From Propionibacteriaceae bacterium (GTDB lineage Bacteria > Actinomycetota > Actinomycetes > Propionibacteriales > Propionibacteriaceae), in NCBI GenBank assembly GCA_024636075.1, contig JAGXHS010000019.1, positions 1 to 8,319 on the forward strand: a stretch of DNA of 8,319 nt, in the 5' to 3' direction. The translations under genes and the position numbers were made by a program. Every line of letters begins with the position of its first letter. Within the stretch, counting starts at the first letter, position 1. Shown here one piece after another: positions 1-7,022 of this stretch. The notes beneath the pieces are model-generated. The model worked only from the letters and a program-made list of their open reading frames with translations, was not told the DNA's origin and did no database searches.

Positions 1-2149
1 GGCAGGATGGGAAGAAGGCGAGCTCGTCCTCGCCCTGTGCCAGGACTGCTGGCGCGGTGCGCAGCTTCTTGCGGGCTTCACCAGCCGACGGCAGATCCTT
101 GCCTACCAGCGGAATGAGGTCTGTGGACAACGGCACCCGGGCTGCCTTGGTGAGGCCTCTCAGCAGGCCGTTCGGGACGTGATCGGCGACGTGCATGCCG
201 ACGCGCAGTCCGTCCAACACCGGACCCCACTGCTTGGCCAGCGTCTCTCCCACCTTCTGCGCGGTCGGCGACCAGCGCTCGGCGCGCATCTTCTTCATGA
301 ACACGCCGGTGTCGATGTCCACCGGGCAGGCGACGCCGCACAGTGAATCCACCGCGCAGGTGTCAATGGCGTCGTACTGGTAGTCCTTCTCCAATTCGGC
401 GCGTTCCTGGTCGCTGAGCTGCTGGATGTCTCGGAGCACGGCAATCCGTTGTCGCGGTGTCGTCGTGACGTCACGCGAGGGGCAAACCGGCTCGCAGTAG
501 CCACACTCGACGCAACGATCGACATGTGAGTCGACCAGCACCGCTGGCTTCAGATCGCTCAGGTGCGCCCGGTCGTCCTCGGTGATGATCACCCCGGGGT
601 TGAGGGTGTTACCCGGATCGCAGGCCCGCTTGATCTGGACCATCACGTCGTACAGTTCGTCGCCGTACTGTCGCCGAACGAAGGGGGCCATGATCCGTCC
701 GGTCCCGTGCTCGGCCTTCAGCGAACCATCGGCATCCAGAATCAGATCGACCAGGTCGTCGGTGAAGCGGGCGTAGGTGTCCAACTGCCGAGGGTCGCCC
801 AGGTTTGGATTGATCATGAAGTGCAGGTTGCCGTCCTTGGCGTGCCCGAACTGCACTGCATCGTGGTAGCCGTAATCCGCGCACATCCGGGTGAGGGCTG
901 ACACGGTGTCGGCCAGTTGTGGCATCGGCACCACGACATCTTCCAGCAGCGCCGTGGAGCCAGCCGGTCGAGCGCCGGCCACCGCGGTGTAGAGGCCCTT
1001 GCGGATGTACCACCACTCGGCGCGCAGCTCCGGCTCGGTGGTGAAGCGGGTGTCGTTCGACAGACCGTCAAAGTCTTGGAACAGGCCGCTGATCTCACGT
1101 TGCTGGTCGTCCAGCTCAGTGTCCTCATCGGCGCCAACCTCCACCAGCAGGGCCGTGTGTCTGTCGACGTCCAGCCCTTCCAGTGCCCGCACTCTGCGCG
1201 ATCCCTGCTGCGTCACCCGGAGCGAGGCGGCGTCCATGAACTCGGCGGTGCGCACCTGCTTCTGCACGAGCGCCGGCAGTGCTGCGGTCGCATGCTCGGG
1301 CGCGTCGAAGATGCACAACGCCGTGGCGAGGTGCGAAATGATCGGCAAGGTCTCGAAGGTGGCATCCAGAATGAAGCCCAATGTCCCTTCGGAGCCGATC
1401 ATCAGGTGGGCCAGAATCTGTGCCGGTTGGTCATGGTCGAGCAGCGAGTTGAGCCCGTAGCCCATCGTGTTCTTCATCGAGAACTGGTGGGTGATCCGCT
1501 CCACCGACCGGGGGTTGGATCGCACCCTGTCGCGCAGTTGGATCAAGGTCTGCCACAGCTCCGGTTCGGCGGCGCGCAGAGCCTGGTCGCAGTCCGGTTG
1601 CCCGGTGTCGATCACGGTGCCGGTGACGAGCACGAATCGCAGCGAGCGCAACGTCCGATAAGTGTTCGCGGTGATGCCGCAGCTCATTCCACTGGAGTTG
1701 TTGGCGACCACACCGCCGATGGTGCAGGCGGATTCGCTGGCCGGGTCAGGGCCGAGGATGCGTCCATGCCGTGCCAGCCGGGCGTTCACTTGGCGCACGA
1801 TGGCGCCGGGCTGGCATCGGACCAGTCGCCCGCCGTCCAGCACCTCGACGCCACGGAAGTGCCTCCGGGTGTCGATCATGATGCCGTCGGTGACGGCCTG
1901 CCCGCTGAGGCTGGTGCCGCCGGATCGGAAGGTCACCGAGCGCCCGTGCTGGTGGGCGACCCGCACCACGGCAGCCACGTCGTCGGCGTTCTCCGCGATC
2001 ACCACCGCGCTGGGCTCCAGCAGGTAGTGCGACGCGTCGTGGGCCATCCGACGCCGATCGAACAACCGGGTGGACAGCTTCTCGTCCACCAAGGCATGCA
2101 GGTCACGGATCGCGGCCTCCATCCTGGAACCCTCCGCCACCACACTCAT
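1..2149 (-). CDS. FAD-linked, Fe-S containing D-2-hydroxyacid dehydrogenase, probably D-lactate dehydrogenase (Dld-II / YdiJ type), C-terminus cut by window edge
   Basis: Reading the minus strand from ATG at 2149 gives 716 uninterrupted codons to the left edge. An N-terminal FAD-binding domain shows GGTSLSGQ (residues 77-84), GPDPAS (133-138) and TIGGVVANNSSG (143-154). The FAD-oxidase C domain follows, with GHAKDGNLH (435-443, the paired metal-binding histidines of this family), AEHGTGR (479-485) and LNPGVI near 530. Then comes an Fe-S region: C546, C549, C552, C556 in CVECGYCEPVCP, and C598, C604, C608 in a second cluster ending CPVDIDTG. The last visible residues, FFPSC, look like the start of a cysteine-rich CCG domain. 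Relatives are about 930-1020 residues, so roughly 220-300 are missing. The family oxidises D-lactate (Shewanella Dld-II) or D-2-hydroxyglutarate (E. coli YdiJ). The lactate operon favours D-lactate, but the substrate is inferred. The start lies one base after the lutC stop (TGAGATG), with AGGG about 7 bases upstream. Confidence 0.93.
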   Translation of the reverse strand, partial: MSVVAEGSRMEAAIRDLHALVDEKLSTRLFDRRRMAHDASHYLLEPSAVVIAENADDVAAVVRVAHQHGRSVTFRSGGTSLSGQAVTDGIMIDTRRHFRGVEVLDGGRLVRCQPGAIVRQVNARLARHGRILGPDPASESACTIGGVVANNSSGMSCGITANTYRTLRSLRFVLVTGTVIDTGQPDCDQALRAAEPELWQTLIQLRDRVRSNPRSVERITHQFSMKNTMGYGLNSLLDHDQPAQILAHLMIGSEGTLGFILDATFETLPIISHLATALCIFDAPEHATAALPALVQKQVRTAEFMDAASLRVTQQGSRRVRALEGLDVDRHTALLVEVGADEDTELDDQQREISGLFQDFDGLSNDTRFTTEPELRAEWWYIRKGLYTAVAGARPAGSTALLEDVVVPMPQLADTVSALTRMCADYGYHDAVQFGHAKDGNLHFMINPNLGDPRQLDTYARFTDDLVDLILDADGSLKAEHGTGRIMAPFVRRQYGDELYDVMVQIKRACDPGNTLNPGVIITEDDRAHLSDLKPAVLVDSHVDRCVECGYCEPVCPSRDVTTTPRQRIAVLRDIQQLSDQERAELEKDYQYDAIDTCAVDSLCGVACPVDIDTGVFMKKMRAERWSPTAQKVGETLAKQWGPVLDGLRVGMHVADHVPNGLLRGLTKAARVPLSTDLIPLVGKDLPSAGEARKKLRTAPAVLAQGEDELAFFPSC

Positions 2150-2150
2150 C

Positions 2151-2813
2151 TCAGTTCCCTTCCCGCACCAGAATCACGTACAACTGCCGAGGCCCATGGA
2201 CCCCTTCGACGCGCGAGAGTTCGATGTCGCTGGTGGCGCTCGGTCCACTGATCCAGGTCAGCGGCCGTCCCGCCTCGACCGCACCGCGCAGCCGTGCAAC
2301 GGCCTCCGGAACTCCCGAGACGACCTGCCCGGAGCGCACCACGCACACATGTCGATCAGGTACCAGGGTCAGGGCGCGTCGTCCCTGGTCGGGACTGTGG
2401 TCCAGCACGATGGTGCCGGTCTCGGCGACACTGACCGCTGAGGCAGTGACGACCGCATCCAGCGTGTTCAGTTCGTCCGCCGACAGCGGTCCGGCGTCCT
2501 CAGTGGTGAACTCGACCCCGCTGGCGGCGGAGAGCCAGTCCCGGTCCAGCCCGGCGGGCAGCACTGCCGTGGTGGCGCCGGTGGCCTTGAGTCCTGCGGC
2601 GATGGCGTCGGGCAGGTCATCAGCCACGCAGCTGACGACGGTCGCGTGGTAATCCTCGACGCGCTCGATGAAGACCTCCAGCACATTTCCTTCGGGGAGC
2701 TGCACTGGTTGCCCGTACCGCCAGACCACCTCCACATCATCGGCAGCGCGGACGTCCGGAACGTCGGTCAGCGCAGAGCGAATCCGATCCATGATCTCCG
2801 ATTTGGCGCTCAT
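2151..2813 (-). CDS. lutC: LutC, LUD-domain subunit of the L-lactate oxidation complex
   Basis: This 220-residue protein is a stand-alone LUD (DUF162) domain, the usual size for LutC (also called LldG or YkgG). Visible hallmarks are the central AETGTIVLDHSPDQGRRAL stretch (about residues 130-148), the strand LVPDRHVCVV (150-159) and the C-terminal SGPSATSDIE segment (189-198), followed by GVHGPRQLYVILV. With LutA and LutB it is required for oxidation of L-lactate to pyruvate in Bacillus and in the equivalent LldEFG of Shewanella; its exact biochemical role is less clear than that of the Fe-S subunits. The start at 2813 was chosen over an upstream in-frame start at 2915 because it gives the family-typical N-terminus MSAKSEIMDRIRSAL and an ATGA overlap with the lutB stop. 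GGTGGAG lies only two bases before the ATG, so initiation is probably helped by translational coupling. Confidence 0.93.
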   Translation of the reverse strand: MSAKSEIMDRIRSALTDVPDVRAADDVEVVWRYGQPVQLPEGNVLEVFIERVEDYHATVVSCVADDLPDAIAAGLKATGATTAVLPAGLDRDWLSAASGVEFTTEDAGPLSADELNTLDAVVTASAVSVAETGTIVLDHSPDQGRRALTLVPDRHVCVVRSGQVVSGVPEAVARLRGAVEAGRPLTWISGPSATSDIELSRVEGVHGPRQLYVILVREGN

Positions 2814-4315
2814 TTCTCCACCTGATCGGCTCGGTTGACGTTCCACCAGTCCCGAAACGTCTTGGTCGGCGGGTTGGGGACGTCGCGGGTGTTGGTCCAC
2901 TTCGAGAGCGGCCACGGCAGTGGGCCGATGTGATCGGTGAACCGGCCCAGCACTCCCCCACCAGCCTTGGCAGCCAACTGCGCGGCCTCCAGACGACGAT
3001 GATCCCCCATCACCCAGCCACCGGCCTTCATCATCGCCGGTTCGGCGTGCGGCATGTGCACGCCTTTGCTCTCCGCCTTCTTCGCATCAACCACCTTGCC
3101 GCGCATGTGCACCAGCAGTTCCGCGATCGGGATCTGTACCGGGCACACCTCGGTGCAGGCGCCACAGAGGCTGGAGGCGAATGGCAACGATCGATCGACT
3201 GCTGAATCGGTGCCCCGGATCTGGGGATTGAGGATTGCTCCGATGGGTCCGGGATAGACCGACCCGTAGGCATGACCGCCGACCTTCTCGAAGACCGGGC
3301 AGATGTTCATGCATGCCGAGCAGCGGATGCAGCGCAGCGCCTGCCGACCGTGCGGATCGGCGAGTGCATTGGTGCGTCCGTTGTCGACGAGCACCACATG
3401 CACGTTCTGTGGCCCGTCGCCTTCGCTGGCCCCGGACCACACGGAGGTGTACGGGTTCATCCGCTCCGCGGTCGAGCTGCGGGGCAGCAACTGCATGAAC
3501 ACCTCGAGGTCGTCGAAGCTCGGCAGCACCTTCTCGATCCCGACCACGCTGATCAGGGTCTCGGGCAAGGTGAGGCACATTCGACCGTTGCCCTCGGATT
3601 CGACCACGACAAGCGATCCCGTGTCGGCAACCGCGAAGTTGGCGCCCGAGATGGCTACCTTGGCACGCAGGAACTTCTCGCGTAGGTGTCCTCGGGCGGC
3701 GTTGGCCAGGTTGGTCGGGTTGTCGTCCAGACCTGGTGGTGCCGGTGTGCCGTAGCGACCCATCTCCTCCAGGAAGATCTCACGCACCTCTGAGCGGTTG
3801 CGGTGGATGGCGGGCACCAGGATGTGTGAGGGCCGATCATGGCCCAGCTGCACGATCAGTTCTGCCAGATCGGTCTCCCACGCGGCGATACCCGACTCCT
3901 CCAGCGCCTCGTTGAGATCGATCTCCTGGGTGGCCATCGACTTGACCTTGACCACTTCCTGGGAGCCAGTCTCCTGCACCAGGGCTATGACGATCCGGTT
4001 CGCCTCGGCGGCGTCCCGGGCCCAGTGCACGGTGGCACCGTTTCGGGTGAGGGATTCCTCCAGCTGCTCCAGATACTCCGGCAGATGCCGGAGCACACGG
4101 TTCTTGATGGCTCCCCCCGCTTCCCGCAGCTGCTCCCAGTTCTCCATCTCACCGACCGCGTTGGCGCGCTTGTCGCGGATGGTGTGCGTGGCGAGGCGGA
4201 GGTTGCGCCGCTGCGCGGTGTTGCCCAGTTCCCGGCGGGCTGCGACCGGGAAGCGGGGTGAGTCGATCAGTTCCCCGGGTGGTGGCGCGGGGGTCAGTCG
4301 TGGTTTCGCCGTCAT
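2810..4315 (-). CDS. lutB: LutB, LUD plus 4Fe-4S ferredoxin-domain subunit of the L-lactate oxidation complex
   Basis: A 501-residue cytoplasmic Fe-S protein with three parts. A LUD domain covers about residues 70-300, with GANFAVADTGS at 224-234. A ferredoxin-like region holds C329, C332, C335, C339 (CIRCSACMNICP) and C384, C387, C391 (CGACTEVCP). A C-terminal region of the LutB_C (DUF3390) type ends in FRDWWNVNRAD. This is the architecture of LutB/LldF/YkgF, which carries electrons in the oxidation of L-lactate to pyruvate. The second cluster shows three cysteines, with serine where a classical ferredoxin would have its fourth; as I recall the family, this is usual. The start at 4315 (MTAKPRLT) overlaps the lutA stop as ATGA and has GGAAGAGG just upstream. 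An in-frame start at 4537 would add 74 residues antisense-like in composition that read through lutA in another frame, so it was rejected. The 3' end overlaps lutC by ATGA. Confidence 0.95.
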   Translation of the reverse strand: MTAKPRLTPAPPPGELIDSPRFPVAARRELGNTAQRRNLRLATHTIRDKRANAVGEMENWEQLREAGGAIKNRVLRHLPEYLEQLEESLTRNGATVHWARDAAEANRIVIALVQETGSQEVVKVKSMATQEIDLNEALEESGIAAWETDLAELIVQLGHDRPSHILVPAIHRNRSEVREIFLEEMGRYGTPAPPGLDDNPTNLANAARGHLREKFLRAKVAISGANFAVADTGSLVVVESEGNGRMCLTLPETLISVVGIEKVLPSFDDLEVFMQLLPRSSTAERMNPYTSVWSGASEGDGPQNVHVVLVDNGRTNALADPHGRQALRCIRCSACMNICPVFEKVGGHAYGSVYPGPIGAILNPQIRGTDSAVDRSLPFASSLCGACTEVCPVQIPIAELLVHMRGKVVDAKKAESKGVHMPHAEPAMMKAGGWVMGDHRRLEAAQLAAKAGGGVLGRFTDHIGPLPWPLSKWTNTRDVPNPPTKTFRDWWNVNRADQVEK

Positions 4316-5088
4316 CGCCTCTTCCCTTCTGTGTGTGCCAGGATTTCGACGAGATGAATCGGTGTCATGGCCGACTTCTGTCGCGACAACATGCCGCCGA
4401 TGTTCATCAGGCACGCGTTGTCGCCGGCAACGAGGTACTCCGCACCCGTGGAGGCGGCATTGCGTGCCTTGTCCGCGGCCATCGAGACGCTGACGTCGGG
4501 GTTCTTCAGGCTGAAGGTTCCGCCGAAACCGCAGCATTGAGTCGCTTCAGGAAGCTCCAGCAGCTCCAGTCCGCGTACCGCCTTGAGCAACTGGTACGGC
4601 CTGTCCCCGACTTTCGTCACCCTCATTGAATGACAGGTGGGGTGGTACGTGACCCGATGGGGGAAGTAGGCCCCGACGTCCGTCACCCCCAGGACGTCAA
4701 CGATGAACTCGCTGACATCCAGGGTTCTGCTCGCCACTGCGGTGGCGGCCCGCTGCAGGCCAGCGTCTTTGCTGCGTTCAGCCAACATCGGGTGCTGCTC
4801 CCGCACGGAACCCACACAGCTGCCCGACGGCCCGACGATGTAGTCGTAGTCACCGAACGCTTTCACGTAGGTGCGCACGCTGGGAATGGCGTCGTCGAAG
4901 TATCCGGTGTTGGTGAAGATCTGCCCGCAGCAGGTCTGCTCCCGCGGGAACACAACCCGACAGCCCATCCGCTCCAGCACCTCAACCGTCGCCTGGGGGG
5001 TCTTGGGGAACATCGTGTCGCTGATGCAGGTGGCGAACAGCGCCACCGTCAGCCCCTCCCCCGGACGTTCTCTGGACGTCTCAGTCAT
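4312..5088 (-). CDS. lutA: LutA, double cysteine-rich (CCG) domain subunit of the L-lactate oxidation complex
   Basis: A 258-residue protein with two CCG cysteine-rich domains, as in LutA/LldE/YkgE and in the heterodisulfide reductase and glycolate oxidase GlcF families. Domain 1 has C21, the pair C53-C54 in QTCCGQ, and C91. Domain 2 has C152 in HPTCHSMR, the pair C185-C186 in QCCGFGGTFS, and C226. These cysteines are expected to bind an Fe-S cluster. Together with LutB and LutC the protein oxidises L-lactate to pyruvate in the cytoplasm, probably passing electrons to the quinone pool (family knowledge). The length matches the family, with a slightly long N-terminus (MTETSRERPGEG) before the first strand. 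The ATG at 5088 has AGGAG at 5095-5099, six bases upstream, the clearest ribosome binding site of the operon. It follows the permease gene by 24 bases and its stop overlaps the lutB start as ATGA. Confidence 0.95.
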   Translation of the reverse strand: MTETSRERPGEGLTVALFATCISDTMFPKTPQATVEVLERMGCRVVFPREQTCCGQIFTNTGYFDDAIPSVRTYVKAFGDYDYIVGPSGSCVGSVREQHPMLAERSKDAGLQRAATAVASRTLDVSEFIVDVLGVTDVGAYFPHRVTYHPTCHSMRVTKVGDRPYQLLKAVRGLELLELPEATQCCGFGGTFSLKNPDVSVSMAADKARNAASTGAEYLVAGDNACLMNIGGMLSRQKSAMTPIHLVEILAHTEGKRR

Positions 5089-5094
5089 CGCGAT

Positions 5095-5099
5095 CTCCT
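5095..5099 (-). promoter_or_regulatory. Ribosome binding site of lutA
   Basis: AGGAG on the minus strand, six bases before the lutA ATG at 5088, inside the 24-base gap after lldP. It supports independent initiation of lutA, while lutB, lutC and the FAD gene start within or one base from the preceding stop. Confidence 0.7.
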
Positions 5100-5112
5100 A
5101 GGTCAGCAGTTT

Positions 5113-6786
5113 TCAGGATGGCAGCATCCACGACAGCACAGGGGTGGATTGCAGACCGACCAGCAGACACAGCGCCGCCAGCAGGCCAAGGCTCCACCAA
5201 ATCACCTTGCGGAAGATGTCGGCTTCGTGGCCGACCAGCCCAACGGCGGTTGCAGCGATGGCCAGGTTCTGTGGGCTGATCATCTTACCCACCACTCCAC
5301 CGGCGGTGTTGGCGGAGACCAACAGCGTCGGATCGATACCGGCGCCCTCGGCGGCGCTCTGCTGCAGGGTGGAGAACAGCGCGTTGGCGCTGGTGTCGGA
5401 ACCGGTGACTGCGGTGCCGATCCAGCCGAGGATCGGTGAGAAGAAGGCGAAGGCGGCGCCTGTGCCGGCGATCCAGGTACCGATGGTGATGGTCTGCCCG
5501 GACAGGTTCATCACGTAGGCCAGGGCCAGCACCGAGCCGATGGTGAGGAACGTCCAGCGCAGCTTGTGCACCTGTCGGCCGAAGGTGTTCACAGCCTCAC
5601 GCGCCGAGACGCGGTAGACGATGGCGACCACGATGCCGCTGAGCAGCAGCAGGGAGCCCGGTGAGCTGAGCCACTGGAACTTGTAGATCGTCGAGGTGGA
5701 CACCTCGCCCACGTCGGTCAGAATGCGACCGTCCAGCCCGGGCCAGCGGATTCCGAGGGTGGTGGATTCGAGCGCCGACTCCAGCGGCTTGACCAGCTTG
5801 GCGAGGCTGAAGACGACGATCACCAGCAGGTACGGGAACAGTGCCATCCAGATCCGACGGGCGTCCGGCTTCGAGGTCACCTCGTGACGCTCCACTTCCA
5901 AGGTGGAGTGGAAACCGGCGGCTGATTCCTCCTTGTGCACACCGGCAAGGCGTTCCTTGGCTGCCTCAGTGCCCTTCGGCTTCCACACCCGCAGGATGCC
6001 CACACCAGCGCCCAAACTCACCAGGGAGGCGATCACGTCGGTGAGCTCCACCGACACCCACGTTGCGCTCACCCACTGGGCGATGGCGAAGGCCACACCT
6101 ATGCCCAGAGTGGCCGGCCATGTCTCCTTCGCACCGCGTTTGCCGTCAGCGATCAACACCAGCAGCAGCGGCACGAACACCGCCAACAGCGGGGTCTGGT
6201 GGCCGACGTAGGCGCCGATCTCACGGTAGGGAATCCCGGTCAGGTTGCCAGCGGTGATGATCGGGATGGCGATCGCCCCGAAGGCCACCGGTGCAGTGTT
6301 GGCCAACAGCACGATTGCTGCTGCCCGCAAGGCAGGGAACCCGACGGTCATCAACATGACTCCGGTGATAGCCACCGGTGCACCGAACCCCGCCAGCGCC
6401 TCCAGCAGAGCACCGAAGCAGAAGGCGATCAGCACGGCCAGCACGCGGGGATCATCCGAGACCAGGTTGAATGTCGCACGCAAGTCTTCGAATCGCCCTG
6501 AGACGACGGTCAGCTCGTAGAGCCAGATCGCGCACAACACGATCCAGGTGATCGGAAAGATGCCGAAGGCCGCGCCCTGGGTTGCGCTCAATACGGCCAG
6601 ATTGGCAGGCATTCCGAACGCGAAGACCGCGACGACGAGAGCGACTGCCAGTGATGTGAGCCCCGCCAAATGTGCCTTCCAACGCAGCACGCCGAGAGTG
6701 AAGAACATTGTGAGCAGGGGCAGAAGGGCCACCAGCGCTGAGAGCGCGAGGCTGCCCAAGGGGGCAAGTTGCGGCTGAAAGTCCAT
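5113..6786 (-). CDS. lldP: LldP-type L-lactate permease (LctP family)
   Basis: A strongly hydrophobic protein of 557 residues with about 12 or more membrane segments, the usual size for the lactate permease family that carries L-lactate, D-lactate and glycolate with protons across the cytoplasmic membrane. Family landmarks, numbered from the ATG at 6786, are EALAGFGAPVAI (129-140), LANTAPVAFGAI (161-172), LGWIGTAVTGSDTSANALF (453-471) and NTAGGVVGKMISPQN (493-507). A charged loop rich in Lys and Glu spans about residues 266-309. Two in-frame ATGs compete. The one at 6798 (MELLMDFQ) has AGGA only three bases upstream, whereas the one at 6786 (MDFQPQLA) has GGAG six bases upstream and aligns better with the N-terminus I recall for E. 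coli LldP, so 6786 is preferred. It is the first gene of the operon. Its exact substrate preference cannot be read from sequence. Confidence 0.93.
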   Translation of the reverse strand: MDFQPQLAPLGSLALSALVALLPLLTMFFTLGVLRWKAHLAGLTSLAVALVVAVFAFGMPANLAVLSATQGAAFGIFPITWIVLCAIWLYELTVVSGRFEDLRATFNLVSDDPRVLAVLIAFCFGALLEALAGFGAPVAITGVMLMTVGFPALRAAAIVLLANTAPVAFGAIAIPIITAGNLTGIPYREIGAYVGHQTPLLAVFVPLLLVLIADGKRGAKETWPATLGIGVAFAIAQWVSATWVSVELTDVIASLVSLGAGVGILRVWKPKGTEAAKERLAGVHKEESAAGFHSTLEVERHEVTSKPDARRIWMALFPYLLVIVVFSLAKLVKPLESALESTTLGIRWPGLDGRILTDVGEVSTSTIYKFQWLSSPGSLLLLSGIVVAIVYRVSAREAVNTFGRQVHKLRWTFLTIGSVLALAYVMNLSGQTITIGTWIAGTGAAFAFFSPILGWIGTAVTGSDTSANALFSTLQQSAAEGAGIDPTLLVSANTAGGVVGKMISPQNLAIAATAVGLVGHEADIFRKVIWWSLGLLAALCLLVGLQSTPVLSWMLPS

Positions 6787-6792
6787 CAGTAA

Positions 6793-6796
6793 CTCC
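6793..6796 (-). promoter_or_regulatory. Candidate ribosome binding site that decides the lldP start
   Basis: GGAG on the minus strand, six bases before the ATG at 6786. The rival ATG at 6798 has AGGA (6802-6805) only three bases away. If the downstream ATG is used, the upstream one is untranslated leader. Confidence 0.5.
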
Positions 6797-6807
6797 ATCG
6801 TTCCTGA

Positions 6808-6824
6808 GAAGGTGCAACACCTTC
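6808..6824. repeat. 7-bp inverted repeat next to the lldP start
   Basis: Perfect arms GAAGGTG and CACCTTC are separated by three bases (CAA), immediately upstream of the lldP start region. It could be a second operator or a small hairpin in the lldP leader; no T run follows it, so it is not a standard terminator. A chance 7-bp repeat in a spacer of this size is not rare. Confidence 0.45.
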
Positions 6825-6832
6825 GGCGCCAT

Positions 6833-6843
6833 TGGTAGGACCA
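6833..6843. promoter_or_regulatory. Probable operator for the FadR/LldR-type regulator
   Basis: TGGTAGGACCA is a perfect TGGT-N3-ACCA palindrome. It matches the TNGTNNNACNA form bound by FadR-subfamily GntR proteins such as LldR, and shares both half-sites with the E. coli FadR operator core. It lies 46 bases upstream of the preferred lldP start, in the spacer shared with the divergent regulator gene. By rough arithmetic, this exact eight-base match would occur by chance in about 0.3% of spacers this long. The position suggests repression of the permease operon; binding is inferred. Confidence 0.7.
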
Positions 6844-7010
6844 CTTTGCACGGATCCATCGATTTCACCAAACTGACAAGGGTTTCGTTACCAAAACGTG
6901 ACGTGCAAACGCCGGATGTAGACCCAGTATCAATCAAGCACCCCAGTCTCGCTTGCCAAACGGTGAATCGCTCAAATAGGGGTGGGGAAAGTTGGTCCCG
7001 GAACGGTGAC

Positions 7011-7016
7011 TAGGAT
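7011..7016 (+). promoter_or_regulatory. Candidate -10 box of the regulator gene (possible leaderless transcript)
   Basis: TAGGAT fits the actinobacterial TANNNT -10 consensus and ends six bases before the GTG start at 7023, the spacing expected if transcription begins at the start codon itself. No convincing -35 box is seen at the right distance. The same bases contain AGGA, seven bases before the GTG, which could instead be a ribosome binding site. Confidence 0.45.
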
Positions 7017-7022
7017 CGGTAC

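Noticed and set aside
917..2251. Long plus-strand open frame of 444 codons
   Set aside because: It is exactly codon-aligned antisense to the FAD enzyme gene, where stops would need TTA, CTA or TCA sense codons that are rare in GC-rich genes. Its translation is low-complexity (Gly, His, Val, Gln) with no recognisable domain, while the minus strand has clear FAD and Fe-S motifs.
2814..2915. N-terminal extension of lutC to an upstream start at 2915
   Set aside because: The added residues read through the 3' end of lutB in another frame, and the family start MSAKSEIMDRIRSAL is at 2813 with an ATGA overlap.
4316..4537. N-terminal extension of lutB to an upstream in-frame start
   Set aside because: The extra residues are arginine-rich, lie wholly inside lutA in another frame and match no LutB feature. 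The ATGA overlap at 4315 gives the expected N-terminus.
4630..5439. Plus-strand open frame of 269 codons across lutA and lldP
   Set aside because: It spans two well-supported minus-strand genes and the gap between them, has no recognisable domain and shows shadow-like composition.
6799..7022. Sigma-70-like promoter for lldP on the minus strand
   Set aside because: Several partial boxes (for example TTGTCA near 6874-6879 and GATACT near 6926-6931) exist, but none combines acceptable -35 and -10 elements at 16-18 base spacing, so no promoter was called.
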